Below are positions 22,399 to 29,175 of a stretch of DNA of 29,175 nt, in pieces. The notes beneath the pieces are model-generated. The model made no database searches. It worked only from the letters and a program-made list of their open reading frames with translations, and had not been told where the DNA came from. A program made the translations under genes and the position numbers. Source of the stretch: Actinomycetota bacterium (GTDB lineage: Bacteria; Actinomycetota; Actinomycetes; S36-B12; UBA5976); contig CANBWF010000005.1 of NCBI GenBank assembly GCA_947373075.1, positions 1 through 29,175 on the forward strand, read 5' to 3'. Every line of letters starts with the position of its first letter. The stretch's first letter is position 1.

Positions 22399-23672
22399 AC
22401 GTTCACCAATGCATGCCACATCACATCAAAGTCTGGCAATGTTTTACCAGTTGTTGCGATGTCTTCAATTTTCAAATCAGGTACAGCTAAACCAATTACC
22501 GCGCCGGCCATCGCCATTCGATGATCATGGTAAGTAGCAAAACTTCCGCCATGAAGTGGTTTTGGATTGATGATCAATCCATCAGCAGTTTCAGTTACGT
22601 CGCCACCAAGTCGATTGATTTCGGTAGCAAGTGCCGAGAGGCGATCAGTTTCATGTCCACGCAAATGGGCGATGCCAGATAAATGTGATGGGCTATCTGC
22701 AAGGGCGCAAAGCGCAGCAATAACTGGAGTAAGTTCGCCAACATCGTGCAGGTCTGCAGTCAAGCCATGCAATTGCCCGCCGGTGAAAGTTACATCGTTT
22801 CCAGCTCGAGAAACACTTGCACCCATTTGCGGCAACAGATTGCGAAGCGCATCGCCAGCTTGAGTTGTGTGTGTCGGCCAGTCTGGAATAGATACTGACC
22901 CGCCACAAACGAGAGCAGCGGCAACAAATGGCGCAGCGTTAGAAAGATCGGGTTCAACTGTCACATTGAACGCAGCAGGGATTCCTGGATGCACAGTCCA
23001 ACGTGCATGGCGTTCGTCTTCGATTTCAGTATCAACACGAATGCCCACTTGGGCCAAAACTTCAATAGTCATATCAATGTGTGGCATTGAAGGCAGTACG
23101 CCACCTCGATGCACAACTACAAGTCCACCGTCGTAACGCGATCCTGCGAGTAATAACGCGCTCACGAATTGAGAAGATGCGGAAGCATCAAGCGTTACAG
23201 TGTTTCCAGCTACCCGCCCTGTGCCATGCACCGTAAATGGCAGCGTGCCACGCAGTTGGTCATCAACTTCAACGTCAAGCGACTTCAAAGATTCAATAAT
23301 TCGATGCATTGGTCTTGTGCGAGCACCAGCGTCACCATCAAAGCGAATGTCGCCATTGGCTAACGCCGCAACTGGCGGCACAAAGCGCATTACGGTTCCA
23401 GCAAGTCCGCAATCAATTGTTGCTGGCCCAACAAGCGGTCCAGGCGTAACCACATAGGCATCTTCTGAAAATTCGATACCAGTGCCCAGAGTAGAAAGAG
23501 CTCCAGCCATCAAACGTGTGTCACGGGCAACTAGGGGATGTGTGATTCGGCTCGGTCCGTCAGCCAGAGCCGCCAGAACCAGCCAGCGATTGGTAAGTGA
23601 CTTTGATCCTGGGATGCGAATACGCGCATCTAGTGGGGCAGTGCGCATCGGCGCATTCCACAAATCAATCAC
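22395..23672 (-). CDS. aroA: 3-phosphoshikimate 1-carboxyvinyltransferase (EPSP synthase)
   Basis: Shikimate-pathway enzyme that joins phosphoenolpyruvate to shikimate 3-phosphate (425 aa). Diagnostic segments are PGSKSLTNR at residues 21-29, CGLAGTVMRF (the PEP-binding loop, in the form seen in mycobacterial enzymes), GAGARTRPM-like DAGARTRPMH, ASASSQFVSALLLA, HDVGELTP and RGHETDRL, with the YHDHRMAM motif near the C-terminus. All are intact. The GTG at 23672 lies 6 bases downstream of a minus-strand TAGGCT, so the aroA-rsgA mRNA is probably leaderless. It is divergent from the SRAP gene across 33 bases. Confidence 0.96.
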   Translation of the reverse strand: MIDLWNAPMRTAPLDARIRIPGSKSLTNRWLVLAALADGPSRITHPLVARDTRLMAGALSTLGTGIEFSEDAYVVTPGPLVGPATIDCGLAGTVMRFVPPVAALANGDIRFDGDAGARTRPMHRIIESLKSLDVEVDDQLRGTLPFTVHGTGRVAGNTVTLDASASSQFVSALLLAGSRYDGGLVVVHRGGVLPSMPHIDMTIEVLAQVGIRVDTEIEDERHARWTVHPGIPAAFNVTVEPDLSNAAPFVAAALVCGGSVSIPDWPTHTTQAGDALRNLLPQMGASVSRAGNDVTFTGGQLHGLTADLHDVGELTPVIAALCALADSPSHLSGIAHLRGHETDRLSALATEINRLGGDVTETADGLIINPKPLHGGSFATYHDHRMAMAGAVIGLAVPDLKIEDIATTGKTLPDFDVMWHALVNV

Positions 23673-23678
23673 ACCTTT

Positions 23679-23684
23679 AGCCTA
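23679..23684 (-). promoter_or_regulatory. -10 element for leaderless aroA-rsgA mRNA
   Basis: Minus-strand TAGGCT, 6 bases before the GTG at 23672, identical in sequence and spacing to the element before the UPF0182 gene. Confidence 0.55.
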
Positions 23685-23705
23685 ACGGCTGACAGACTAA
23701 GAATC

Positions 23706-24464
23706 ATGTGTGGAAGATATGCTTTGAAAACGGACCCAAAACGCATTGCGTCTCAGTTTGGGGTAGATAAGGCTTTTGTATCGGGGAGCCATCTTGGAAT
23801 GTTTACTGCCGAAGCCATTTCCGCTGACAAGTTGACCGAACAAATTTTGCTACCCAGTTTCAACATTGCGCCAACGCACCAGATTCCAGCGATTGTCCAA
23901 ATCGACAACGAACGGACTTTAACTACTTTTCAATGGGGGTTAATCCCGTCTTGGGCAAAAGTTCCAAGTATTGGTGCACGAATGATTAATGCCCGAGTTG
24001 AAACAATTTTAGAAAAGCCCTCATTTCGAAGTGCGGCTGCCAAACGTCATTGCATAATTCCGGCTGATGGGTGGTTCGAATGGCAAACTCTCGGTAAAAG
24101 TAAAAAAGTTCCGCACTATTTCAGTCGAACCGATAAAGCACTACTCGGGTTTGCCGGGATTTATGAATCTTGGCAGACACCGGATGGCACCGAACTGTGG
24201 TCATGTTCGGTAATCACCACCGATGCCCATCCTGAATTTAGCGAGATTCACGATCGCATGCCGTTACTGGTGCCAGCGCAGTCAACAGAACTTTGGCTAA
24301 CACAAGGGGCGGCAGCTATTGCTGAGCTTCGCATGCAGGCAGTGCCTGCAACAGATCTCACACAGTGGGAAGTTAGTTCAGCAGTCGGGCAGGTTCGCAA
24401 TAACAACCCAAAACTAATCGAACCTGTGGAACCTGAAGACCTTTCCCTCTTGCTGTTTCTGTAG
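23706..24464 (+). CDS. SRAP/HMCES-family abasic-site crosslinking protein
   Basis: YedK/HMCES-like protein (252 aa) that shields abasic sites in single-stranded DNA by forming a thiazolidine crosslink through Cys2. The essential MCGRY start is present, so Cys2 is exposed after Met removal, which also fixes the start codon. Other active-site motifs are FNIAPT (Asn53), WGLIPSWA, NARVET, ADGWFEW (Glu125) and IHDRMP (His182). The mycobacterial counterpart Rv3226c has the same neighbours. No Shine-Dalgarno sequence precedes the ATG; CAGACT lies 7 bases upstream, a weak leaderless -10. The 33-base gap to aroA must hold both divergent promoters. Confidence 0.94.
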   Translation: MCGRYALKTDPKRIASQFGVDKAFVSGSHLGMFTAEAISADKLTEQILLPSFNIAPTHQIPAIVQIDNERTLTTFQWGLIPSWAKVPSIGARMINARVETILEKPSFRSAAAKRHCIIPADGWFEWQTLGKSKKVPHYFSRTDKALLGFAGIYESWQTPDGTELWSCSVITTDAHPEFSEIHDRMPLLVPAQSTELWLTQGAAAIAELRMQAVPATDLTQWEVSSAVGQVRNNNPKLIEPVEPEDLSLLLFL

Positions 24465-24503
24465 TTGACGAAACTTACGCAAACAGAGAGCTATTCGGTT
24501 GAT

Positions 24504-24529
24504 GGAATAATTTCCTAAATTCATTGGTT
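24504..24529 (+). promoter_or_regulatory. SigR/SigH-type promoter of the sigma gene
   Basis: GGAAT (24504-24508), 18 bases, GTT (24527-24529): the consensus known for SigR/SigH-dependent promoters. It lies upstream of the gene encoding that very sigma factor, so it predicts positive autoregulation. The start of transcription would fall about 6-9 bases after GTT, at or just before the ATG at 24539. Confidence 0.75.
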
Positions 24530-24538
24530 GAACCCCGT

Positions 24539-25318
24539 ATGGCTAAATCGTGCGTAGATTGCACCCCCGAGCAGAAAGCTCAGTGGGAGTTAACGCAGGC
24601 AGCACTCATTGATTTCTCTGGCACTACTCAAACAGGGTTAGGTAGTCATCACACAAAGGAAAAGCAAGGAGTAGGGTCGTTTTATATGAGCACCGACGAT
24701 TCTGAAGCAGCTTCAGATTCCAGTCACAGCGAAATAAGAGTTAAACATTCTCCGGAATTAACTGAGCGATTTGAACGCGATGCTTTGCCATTCCTAGATC
24801 AAATTTACGCAGGCGCCCTGCGCATGACCCGTAATCCAAGTGACGCACAAGATCTAGTTCAAGAGACTTACATAAAGGCGTATCGCGCCTTTGCTCAGTT
24901 TCAAGAAGGCACAAACCTCAAAGCTTGGTTGTATCGAATTCTCACCAACACTTACATCAACTTGTATCGCAAGGCACAGCGTGAACCACGAGTAAACCCA
25001 GTTGATGAAATACATGACTGGCAGATGGCTGATGCAGCCAGACACACATCTGGCGGGTTACGGTCGGCCGAAGCAGAAGCGCTAGATCTATTGCCGAACA
25101 CAGTTATCTCGGATGCGTTCTCCGCGGTGCCGGAAGATTTTCGTAACGCGGTCTACTTGGCCGACGTTGAAGGTTTCGCATACAAAGAGATTGCCGAAAT
25201 TATGGATGTACCAGTTGGCACTGTGATGTCGCGATTACATCGAGGCCGTAAAGCGCTACGTGAACTGCTTGCCGATTACGCTCGCGAAAATGGATATTTG
25301 AAGGAAGATAAGTCATGA
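24539..25318 (+). CDS. sigR: ECF sigma factor SigR/SigH, thiol-oxidative stress
   Basis: ECF sigma factor of the SigR (Streptomyces)/SigH (mycobacteria) type. Region 2 (FERDALPFLDQIYAGALRMTRN, DAQDLVQETYIKAY, LKAWLYRILTNTYINLYRK) and region 4 (VPEDFRNAVYLADVEGF, YKEIAEIMDVPVGTVMSRLHRGR) are complete. Two starts are plausible. The ATG at 24686 gives a 210-aa protein of normal length beginning MSTDDS, with TAGGGT 8 bases upstream as a possible constitutive -10. The ATG at 24539 adds 49 in-frame residues containing a CVDC pair and lies where a SigR-driven transcript would begin. In Streptomyces coelicolor, SigR's own promoter likewise yields an extended, unstable isoform. A TTG at 24524 is rejected because it lies inside the promoter. 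The stop overlaps the anti-sigma start as ATGA. Confidence 0.93.
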   Translation: MAKSCVDCTPEQKAQWELTQAALIDFSGTTQTGLGSHHTKEKQGVGSFYMSTDDSEAASDSSHSEIRVKHSPELTERFERDALPFLDQIYAGALRMTRNPSDAQDLVQETYIKAYRAFAQFQEGTNLKAWLYRILTNTYINLYRKAQREPRVNPVDEIHDWQMADAARHTSGGLRSAEAEALDLLPNTVISDAFSAVPEDFRNAVYLADVEGFAYKEIAEIMDVPVGTVMSRLHRGRKALRELLADYARENGYLKEDKS

Positions 25319-25587
25319 GTTGCGGCAATCCACACGAAACTGCGTGTACCGAGGTTCTAGAGTCGCTGATCTATTTCATCGACAAGGAGCAATGTTCTGT
25401 AGCCGAAGACCAGATCCGCATCCACCTAGATCAGTGCATTTCGTGTGGCGCTGAGCGAGATGCCTTGGAACTTATGAAAGTTCTGGTTGCCAGATCTTGT
25501 TGCCCAGACCCAGCACCTAGTGAGTTTCGCCTAAAAATCACCCAAATCATTGCCCAAATTCAGGTTGAGTACACCGAGGGTTCGTAG
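25315..25587 (+). CDS. rsrA: RsrA/RshA-type zinc anti-sigma factor
   Basis: ZAS-family anti-sigma factor (90 aa) that holds the SigR-type factor inactive and releases it when oxidants form a disulfide and expel zinc. The HxxxCxxC motif is at His37, Cys41 and Cys44, with further cysteines at 3 and 11; this spacing equals that reported for S. coelicolor RsrA, where these residues bind zinc or form the trigger disulfide. An additional CC pair near 67 (ARSCCPDP) also matches the family layout. There is no membrane segment, so it is cytosolic. The start overlaps the sigma stop by 4 bases (ATGA), keeping the two proteins in balance. Confidence 0.92.
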   Translation: MSCGNPHETACTEVLESLIYFIDKEQCSVAEDQIRIHLDQCISCGAERDALELMKVLVARSCCPDPAPSEFRLKITQIIAQIQVEYTEGS

Positions 25588-25641
25588 CACCCCCAGAACT
25601 GCTCTATCCTTATAACTAGACATTTTTATCAAGGAGTTCAC

Positions 25642-25716
25642 ATGAGCAAGCGTGGCCGCAAAAAGCGTGATCGTAAGAAGAACAAAGCAAATCACGGTCG
25701 TCGTCCAAATTCATAA
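25642..25716 (+). CDS. Ribosomal protein bL37 (24 aa)
   Basis: Very short, very basic protein of 24 residues, beginning MSKRGRKKRDRKK and ending GRRPNS, nearly identical to the actinobacterial 50S protein bL37 seen in mycobacterial ribosome structures. AAGGAG ends 5 bases before the ATG, a strong ribosome site. It lies between rsrA and the histidine kinase gene, the same place as in mycobacteria. Genes this small are easily missed by gene finders. Confidence 0.9.
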   Translation: MSKRGRKKRDRKKNKANHGRRPNS

Positions 25717-25730
25717 TTGCGTCATCAAGT

Positions 25731-25736
25731 TACGCT
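25731..25736 (+). promoter_or_regulatory. -10 element for leaderless pdtaS
   Basis: TACGCT, 6 bases, then the GTG at 25743, located in the short gap after the bL37 stop. No ribosome site is present. Confidence 0.5.
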
Positions 25737-25742
25737 GATTGA

Positions 25743-27230
25743 GTGAACGTCACAAGCACTGAATTACCTGGTATCGCTGCTGAGCGTACCGATCTTTCGC
25801 CTGCTGAAGTAGAGCATCTCCAATTGCTATTGAGTGATTGGACCATGATTGCTGATTTAGCTTTCGCTGACCTAATTCTTTGGCTCCCAACTTGGAATGA
25901 AGCAGGCTTCGTTGCTGCTGGCCAAATCCGCCCGGCAACTACCCGAACTCATATTCCTAAAGACGTTACGGGCAATTTCGTACCCCGTGGTCGTCATGTT
26001 GAATTAGATCGCGCATTCCTCACTGGTGAAATTTGGACCGGCCAGCCTGACAAGCAACATGAAATTACCCAAGCTATTCCGATTTCATTTTTGGGTCGCA
26101 CCATTGCTGTTCTTGGCCGTTACTCAAGTCCATCCGAAGCTGGTCGCCTCGAATCAATCTATGATCGCATCGCACAAATCATTTTTGAAATGCTCAGTAG
26201 CGGCGCTTTCCCTCGCGTGACACATAACGACCAAGGCACAGGTGGTCGTGGTGGTGCTCCGCGTGTAGGTGACGGCCTGATCTTTCTGGATACAACGGGA
26301 ACAATCGAGTTTGCCAGCCCTAATGCAACTTCAGCATTTCGCCGCTTAGGCGTTGCAATCGATGTTGAAGGACAAGTATTAGCCGACTTGGTTTCACAGT
26401 TGAACCGGCAAGGTGTCCCAATCAATGACACATTAAGTCTGGTGGCCCGAGGCCGAATTCAGGCAACTGCCGAACTTGAAGGCACGCATTCATCTGCAAC
26501 CTTGCGCTCTATTCCGCTTGTTTCCAGCAATGAAGATGCTGATGGCTTAAGTCCAGCAGGAACTTTGGTCTTGATGCGAGATGTCACCGATTTGCGCAGA
26601 CGAGAACAGGCACTTTTAGGCAAAGATGCGGCAATTCGGGAAATTCACCACCGAGTTAAGAACAATCTGCAAACGGTTGCGTCCTTGCTGCGCTTGCAAA
26701 GCCGCCGCTTGAAAGACACTTCAGCCCAATTGGAACTTGCAGAAGCTGGTCGACGAATTGCCACAATCGCAATCGTGCACGATTTGCTTGCCCACAATCC
26801 AGGTGAGGCAGTTGATTTTGATGAAGTATTTGGTCGAGTTATTCCGCTCAGTATCGAAACAACTTCAACTGTCGAAGTTAAAACTCAGTTCAATGGTGAA
26901 TTCGGCATTCTTCAAAGCGACATGGCCACCACACTGGCTTTGGTTTTAGCTGAACTGGTGGCTAACTCGGTGGAACATGCAGCTTCTGGTCGAGGTTTAG
27001 TAAATATAGTTGTCAGCGCCGAGCGCACGGAATCTCGCATCAATGTGTCAATTACAGATGATGGTCCAGGCATTGCATTACCGGTTGCTGAAGGTAGTGG
27101 GCTGGGGCTAGCAATTGTTACGACCTTGGTGGGCGAAGAACTTGGCGGTTCAATTAAATTCGAACACGTTGATGAAACTGCGCAGTTACGCGGAACTAGA
27201 GTTGTAGTTTCTTTGCCACTTAATAAATAG
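25743..27230 (+). CDS. pdtaS: PdtaS-like soluble sensor histidine kinase
   Basis: Cytosolic histidine kinase (495 aa) without membrane segments. A GAF-like domain covers about residues 1-155 and a PAS-like domain about 175-285. A HisKA_2 dimerisation domain follows with REIHHRVKNNLQTVASLLRLQSRR (299-322); the phosphorylated residue is probably His303. The ATPase domain has LAELVANSVEHA (N box), DDGPGIALP (G1) and GSGLGLAIV (G2). In mycobacteria PdtaS signals to PdtaR, an ANTAR RNA-binding regulator; no pdtaR gene is seen here. A Gly-rich linker (GTGGRGGAP) joins GAF and PAS. The GTG start is set by TACGCT 6 bases upstream. The position between bL37 and whiB1 is as in mycobacteria. Confidence 0.92.
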   Translation: MNVTSTELPGIAAERTDLSPAEVEHLQLLLSDWTMIADLAFADLILWLPTWNEAGFVAAGQIRPATTRTHIPKDVTGNFVPRGRHVELDRAFLTGEIWTGQPDKQHEITQAIPISFLGRTIAVLGRYSSPSEAGRLESIYDRIAQIIFEMLSSGAFPRVTHNDQGTGGRGGAPRVGDGLIFLDTTGTIEFASPNATSAFRRLGVAIDVEGQVLADLVSQLNRQGVPINDTLSLVARGRIQATAELEGTHSSATLRSIPLVSSNEDADGLSPAGTLVLMRDVTDLRRREQALLGKDAAIREIHHRVKNNLQTVASLLRLQSRRLKDTSAQLELAEAGRRIATIAIVHDLLAHNPGEAVDFDEVFGRVIPLSIETTSTVEVKTQFNGEFGILQSDMATTLALVLAELVANSVEHAASGRGLVNIVVSAERTESRINVSITDDGPGIALPVAEGSGLGLAIVTTLVGEELGGSIKFEHVDETAQLRGTRVVVSLPLNK

Positions 27231-27255
27231 AGCAGTAAAAATATTGACTTGCTCG

Positions 27256-27549
27256 TTACAGAGCAGGAACGTCCGATTCAAAAACATGTGGAACTGGTTC
27301 CACGCCACGCGCGCGTGCACGCTGCGCCCGACGCTTAATTGCGCGACGCTCATCTTCACTGGTGCCACCCCAAACGCCTGAATCTTGACCTGTTTCCAGT
27401 GCCCATTTCAAGCAGGGTTCAATCACAGGGCAACGCCGACAAACAGCTTTTGCTTCCTCGATTTGGGAGAGTGCAGGTCCGGTATTTCCGATAGGGAAGA
27501 AGAGTTCAGGATCCTCTTCGCGGCAGACTGCCTTATGGCGCCAGTCCAC
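27256..27549 (-). CDS. whiB1: WhiB1-like iron-sulfur transcription factor
   Basis: WhiB-family regulator (97 aa) expected to carry a nitric-oxide-sensitive [4Fe-4S] cluster. The four ligands are the Cys in HKAVCR and the three in VCRRCPVIEPC. The conserved GVWGG turn follows DTGQDS-like TGQDS, and the C-terminus is basic (RRAIKRRAQRARARG), suited to DNA contact. The opening MDWRHKAVCREEDPELFFP is that of WhiB1. I chose the GTG at 27549, with GGAGG 5 bases upstream, over the TTG at 27561. In M. tuberculosis WhiB1 is essential and binds the principal sigma factor; the same is likely here. The leader region contains a CRP-type palindrome. Confidence 0.94.
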   Translation of the reverse strand: MDWRHKAVCREEDPELFFPIGNTGPALSQIEEAKAVCRRCPVIEPCLKWALETGQDSGVWGGTSEDERRAIKRRAQRARARGVEPVPHVFESDVPAL

Positions 27550-27614
27550 TTGAACCTCCAAAGCCTCGAAAATAAACGGTTTTTCAGGCCGAAGGCCCGA
27601 AATTCCTGCGGTTT

Positions 27615-27630
27615 TGTGCTAATTTTCACA
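27615..27630 (-). promoter_or_regulatory. CRP-type operator upstream of whiB1
   Basis: On the minus strand TGTGA-AAATTA-GCACA, one base off the CRP consensus TGTGA-N6-TCACA; one more T and A on the flanks extend the symmetry to TTGTG...CACAA. It lies 66-81 bases upstream of the whiB1 start. In M. tuberculosis whiB1 is a direct CRP (Rv3676) target, which supports the call. Confidence 0.6.
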
Positions 27631-27794
27631 AGCACCCCTCTATCATCTCGGAGTTTTGGGGCAGTCGCAATAGCAAAAGCGAAATTGTTCAAAAGTTTTT
27701 CACTTTTCATACATTGCGATTTTGATTTTCTGCTTGAAAATTCAACTTATTTAGCGAAATTTGAATTTAAAAAAATTTTGGATTGAGGGTTTCC

Positions 27795-28730
27795 TTACGC
27801 GTAAACAGTCAACGCGTTTTTTGTATGCCTAACTGAAACTTCCGTGACCTGAGATAAAACTTCACCATCAACTTGTAGCCAAGTCGGAGTCTTCATAATA
27901 AAACTGAAATCGTTTTGATCAGCTAGAGCGAGCACATCGCTTTGCGAGTCAAGATTCTGATTAGCGACGATGCCTCTAACTATTTTGCTAAATGAAAGTA
28001 ACGACATACTTGTTGGAGCAAAAACAGAAAGTGCCTTGTCATGAGTTGCATCTGGGGTAAGCGTAAGCGGGCGAGAGCCTAGATAAATCCAAGGTGCCAC
28101 GTTAATGATGAGAGCGAAGTGCAAAGGGGTAGACATTTCCCCCGCAGGACTTCGCAAAGTTATGTGTGGATGTCGATCTTTAAGGGCGGAAACTAGTTTG
28201 CGACCGGCAATTAATGTGTAAGCCAAATCTGATGCTTTTTTGCCGTGTTGTCTGCGCTCATCCATAGCCATTAGAACTTCTGCATCAATTCCAAGTCCGG
28301 CGTTAAATAGGAACCATCGGTTGAATTCGGCATTAGCAACTGAGCCAACTCCAACAACTCGAGTGCGATTCGAAGAAATTGCTTGTGCTAATTGTTCTGC
28401 AGCTTCTAATGGATCTGATGAGTACTCCAGGTTTCGGGCAAAGACATTTGCATTCCCACCGGGCAAAGCTGCAAGTCGAGGACCACTTGGGTTTGGTCCT
28501 TTATGAAGTAAGCCGTTAGCTAATTCATTTACAGTTCCATCACCGCCGTAACCTATGACAATTTCGTAACCTTGAGCCCCGGCAGTGCGAGCAATTTCCA
28601 TTGCATCGTTACGACCAGTTGTTGGCTGCATAGTTAAGTCACAAACAGTTTGTAATTTTTTTGCTATCTGGTCGCGAGTCGATTCGCTAGTACTGGTTGC
28701 AAACGGGTTGTAGACCAGAAGCGCTCGCAT
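27795..28730 (-). CDS. Diacylglycerol/sphingosine kinase-family lipid kinase
   Basis: DAGK catalytic-domain protein (311 aa), the counterpart of mycobacterial Rv3218. The nucleotide-binding GGDGT motif is at 62-66 (VIGYGGDGTVNEL), followed by ALPGGNANVFARNL, the FNAGLGIDAEV stretch and the C-terminal QVDGE that completes the active site. These enzymes phosphorylate diacylglycerol or related lipids at the membrane surface; the exact lipid is unknown. The ATG at 28730 lies 6 bases after a minus-strand TAGGCT, a leaderless pattern. About 245 bases separate it from whiB1; that gap holds the CRP-type site, an A+T-rich stretch and no gene I can support. Confidence 0.88.
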   Translation of the reverse strand: MRALLVYNPFATSTSESTRDQIAKKLQTVCDLTMQPTTGRNDAMEIARTAGAQGYEIVIGYGGDGTVNELANGLLHKGPNPSGPRLAALPGGNANVFARNLEYSSDPLEAAEQLAQAISSNRTRVVGVGSVANAEFNRWFLFNAGLGIDAEVLMAMDERRQHGKKASDLAYTLIAGRKLVSALKDRHPHITLRSPAGEMSTPLHFALIINVAPWIYLGSRPLTLTPDATHDKALSVFAPTSMSLLSFSKIVRGIVANQNLDSQSDVLALADQNDFSFIMKTPTWLQVDGEVLSQVTEVSVRHTKNALTVYA

Positions 28731-28736
28731 GTGTTC

Positions 28737-28742
28737 AGCCTA
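28737..28742 (-). promoter_or_regulatory. -10 element for leaderless lipid kinase gene
   Basis: Minus-strand TAGGCT, 6 bases before the ATG at 28730. It is back to back with the divergent element at 28750. Confidence 0.55.
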
Positions 28743-28749
28743 ATCGCGG

Positions 28750-28755
28750 TAACCT
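28750..28755 (+). promoter_or_regulatory. -10 element for leaderless small membrane protein
   Basis: TAACCT, 6 bases before the ATG at 28762; no ribosome site is present in the 31-base divergent gap. Confidence 0.45.
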
Positions 28756-28761
28756 ATCTCC

Positions 28762-29124
28762 ATGCGTAAAGTTGCCCTGATCTGTGGGCTGATAGAGGCA
28801 ATAGGCCTTTTGGCTTTCGCCATTTCTGTTTTGGTTAAAGAGACTTCAGATAACGGTGTTCGAGGCAGTGGCCCTCATCCGTTGGTGCTATTCGTAATAT
28901 TTCTGATTTTTGCAGTTGCCATTGCTGTAGTGACTCGAGCGCTATGGCTGGGTAAGTCTTGGGCAAGAACCCCATATGGTTTGATTCAGGTGTTCGCGCT
29001 TTTAGTTTTTGCCTACTTGCCATTAAGTGGAAGCGGAACTTTCGCTCGATTTGGTGGTGCGTTAGTTGCGACAGTCTCAATAACTGGAATTTTCGCTTTG
29101 TTTAAGACGCGAATAGAAAATTAA
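28762..29124 (+). CDS. Small four-span membrane protein, unknown function
   Basis: Protein of 120 aa with four hydrophobic spans: VALICGLIEAIGLLAFAISVL, LVLFVIFLIFAVAIAVVTRAL, YGLIQVFALLVFAYLPL and FGGALVATVSITGIFALF. There are no charged catalytic residues in the spans and no recognised domain. It lies divergent from the lipid kinase gene, like the small membrane protein Rv3217c in mycobacteria, and is probably its positional equivalent. The sequence after its stop (29125-29175) contains ATGGGC near 29157 that might open another gene, but too little is in the window to say. Confidence 0.75.
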   Translation: MRKVALICGLIEAIGLLAFAISVLVKETSDNGVRGSGPHPLVLFVIFLIFAVAIAVVTRALWLGKSWARTPYGLIQVFALLVFAYLPLSGSGTFARFGGALVATVSITGIFALFKTRIEN

Positions 29125-29175
29125 TCTTGCAGGCTCGCACGTAAATTAGTCAGAGTATGGGCGAGTATTCGAGAA

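Noticed and set aside
24524..24538. TTG start of the sigma gene at 24524
   Set aside because: It lies inside the -10 part of the SigR-type promoter and would add only five residues; the ATG at 24539 or 24686 is more plausible.
27385..27786. Frames of 133 aa (plus) and 95 aa (minus) across the whiB1 leader
   Set aside because: They overlap whiB1 and the CRP-type site, have atypical composition and no ribosome site; A+T-rich non-coding DNA is more likely.

Overview
The window looks like chromosome from a streamlined, medium-GC actinobacterium. Evidence for the phylum: AdnA/AdnB, mycoredoxin, a UvrD2-like helicase, the DUF2342 and UPF0182 families, WhiB1, SigR/RsrA (SigH/RshA), the 24-residue ribosomal protein bL37 and PdtaS. 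Gene order closely follows two blocks known in Mycobacterium tuberculosis (roughly Rv3202c-Rv3193c, and Rv3228-Rv3217c). The balanced base composition, very short intergenic gaps and overlapping convergent genes suggest a freshwater planktonic lineage such as the acI/Nanopelagicales group; that placement is inference.

Layout. 1-5495: adnA (5' end outside the window) and adnB, the helicase-nuclease for double-strand break resection. 5492-7552: an EEP-family phosphoesterase (minus), then nudC and mycoredoxin. 7605-9299: a short UvrD2-like helicase. 9309-10271 (minus): an orphan ThiF/E1-like protein. 10272-10706: the longest intergenic stretch of the first half, with a cluster of DnaA-box-like sequences and a good candidate small RNA gene with its own promoter and terminator. 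10707-14195: YgjP-like metallopeptidase, DUF2342 protein (minus), membrane PDZ/Lon-like protease and rhodanese. 14220-17554: PPA1309-family protein (minus) and the large UPF0182 membrane protein. 17617-17690: initiator tRNA-fMet, followed by an unusual array of copies of its 3' end with hairpins and terminators (to about 17975). 18061-20167: RDD membrane protein and cytochrome P450. 20164-23672: hisN-like phosphatase (minus), DUF1232 protein (plus), aroA-rsgA operon (minus). 23706-27230: SRAP/HMCES-like protein, SigR-type sigma factor and its zinc anti-sigma factor, bL37, PdtaS histidine kinase. 27256-29124: whiB1 (minus), lipid-kinase-like protein (minus) and a small membrane protein.

Themes. 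Much of the content is genome maintenance and thiol/redox homeostasis: AdnAB, UvrD2 and SRAP act on damaged DNA; mycoredoxin, rhodanese, SigR/RsrA and WhiB1 act in redox sensing or repair. Expression signals are unusually readable. About ten genes have a TANNNT hexamer (often TAGGCT) ending 6 or 7 bases before the start codon, as expected for leaderless mRNAs. The sigma gene has a perfect GGAAT-N18-GTT self-promoter placed to yield an N-terminally extended isoform. whiB1 has a CRP-type palindrome upstream. The most unusual structures are the tRNA-fMet 3'-end array and the unassigned small RNA.
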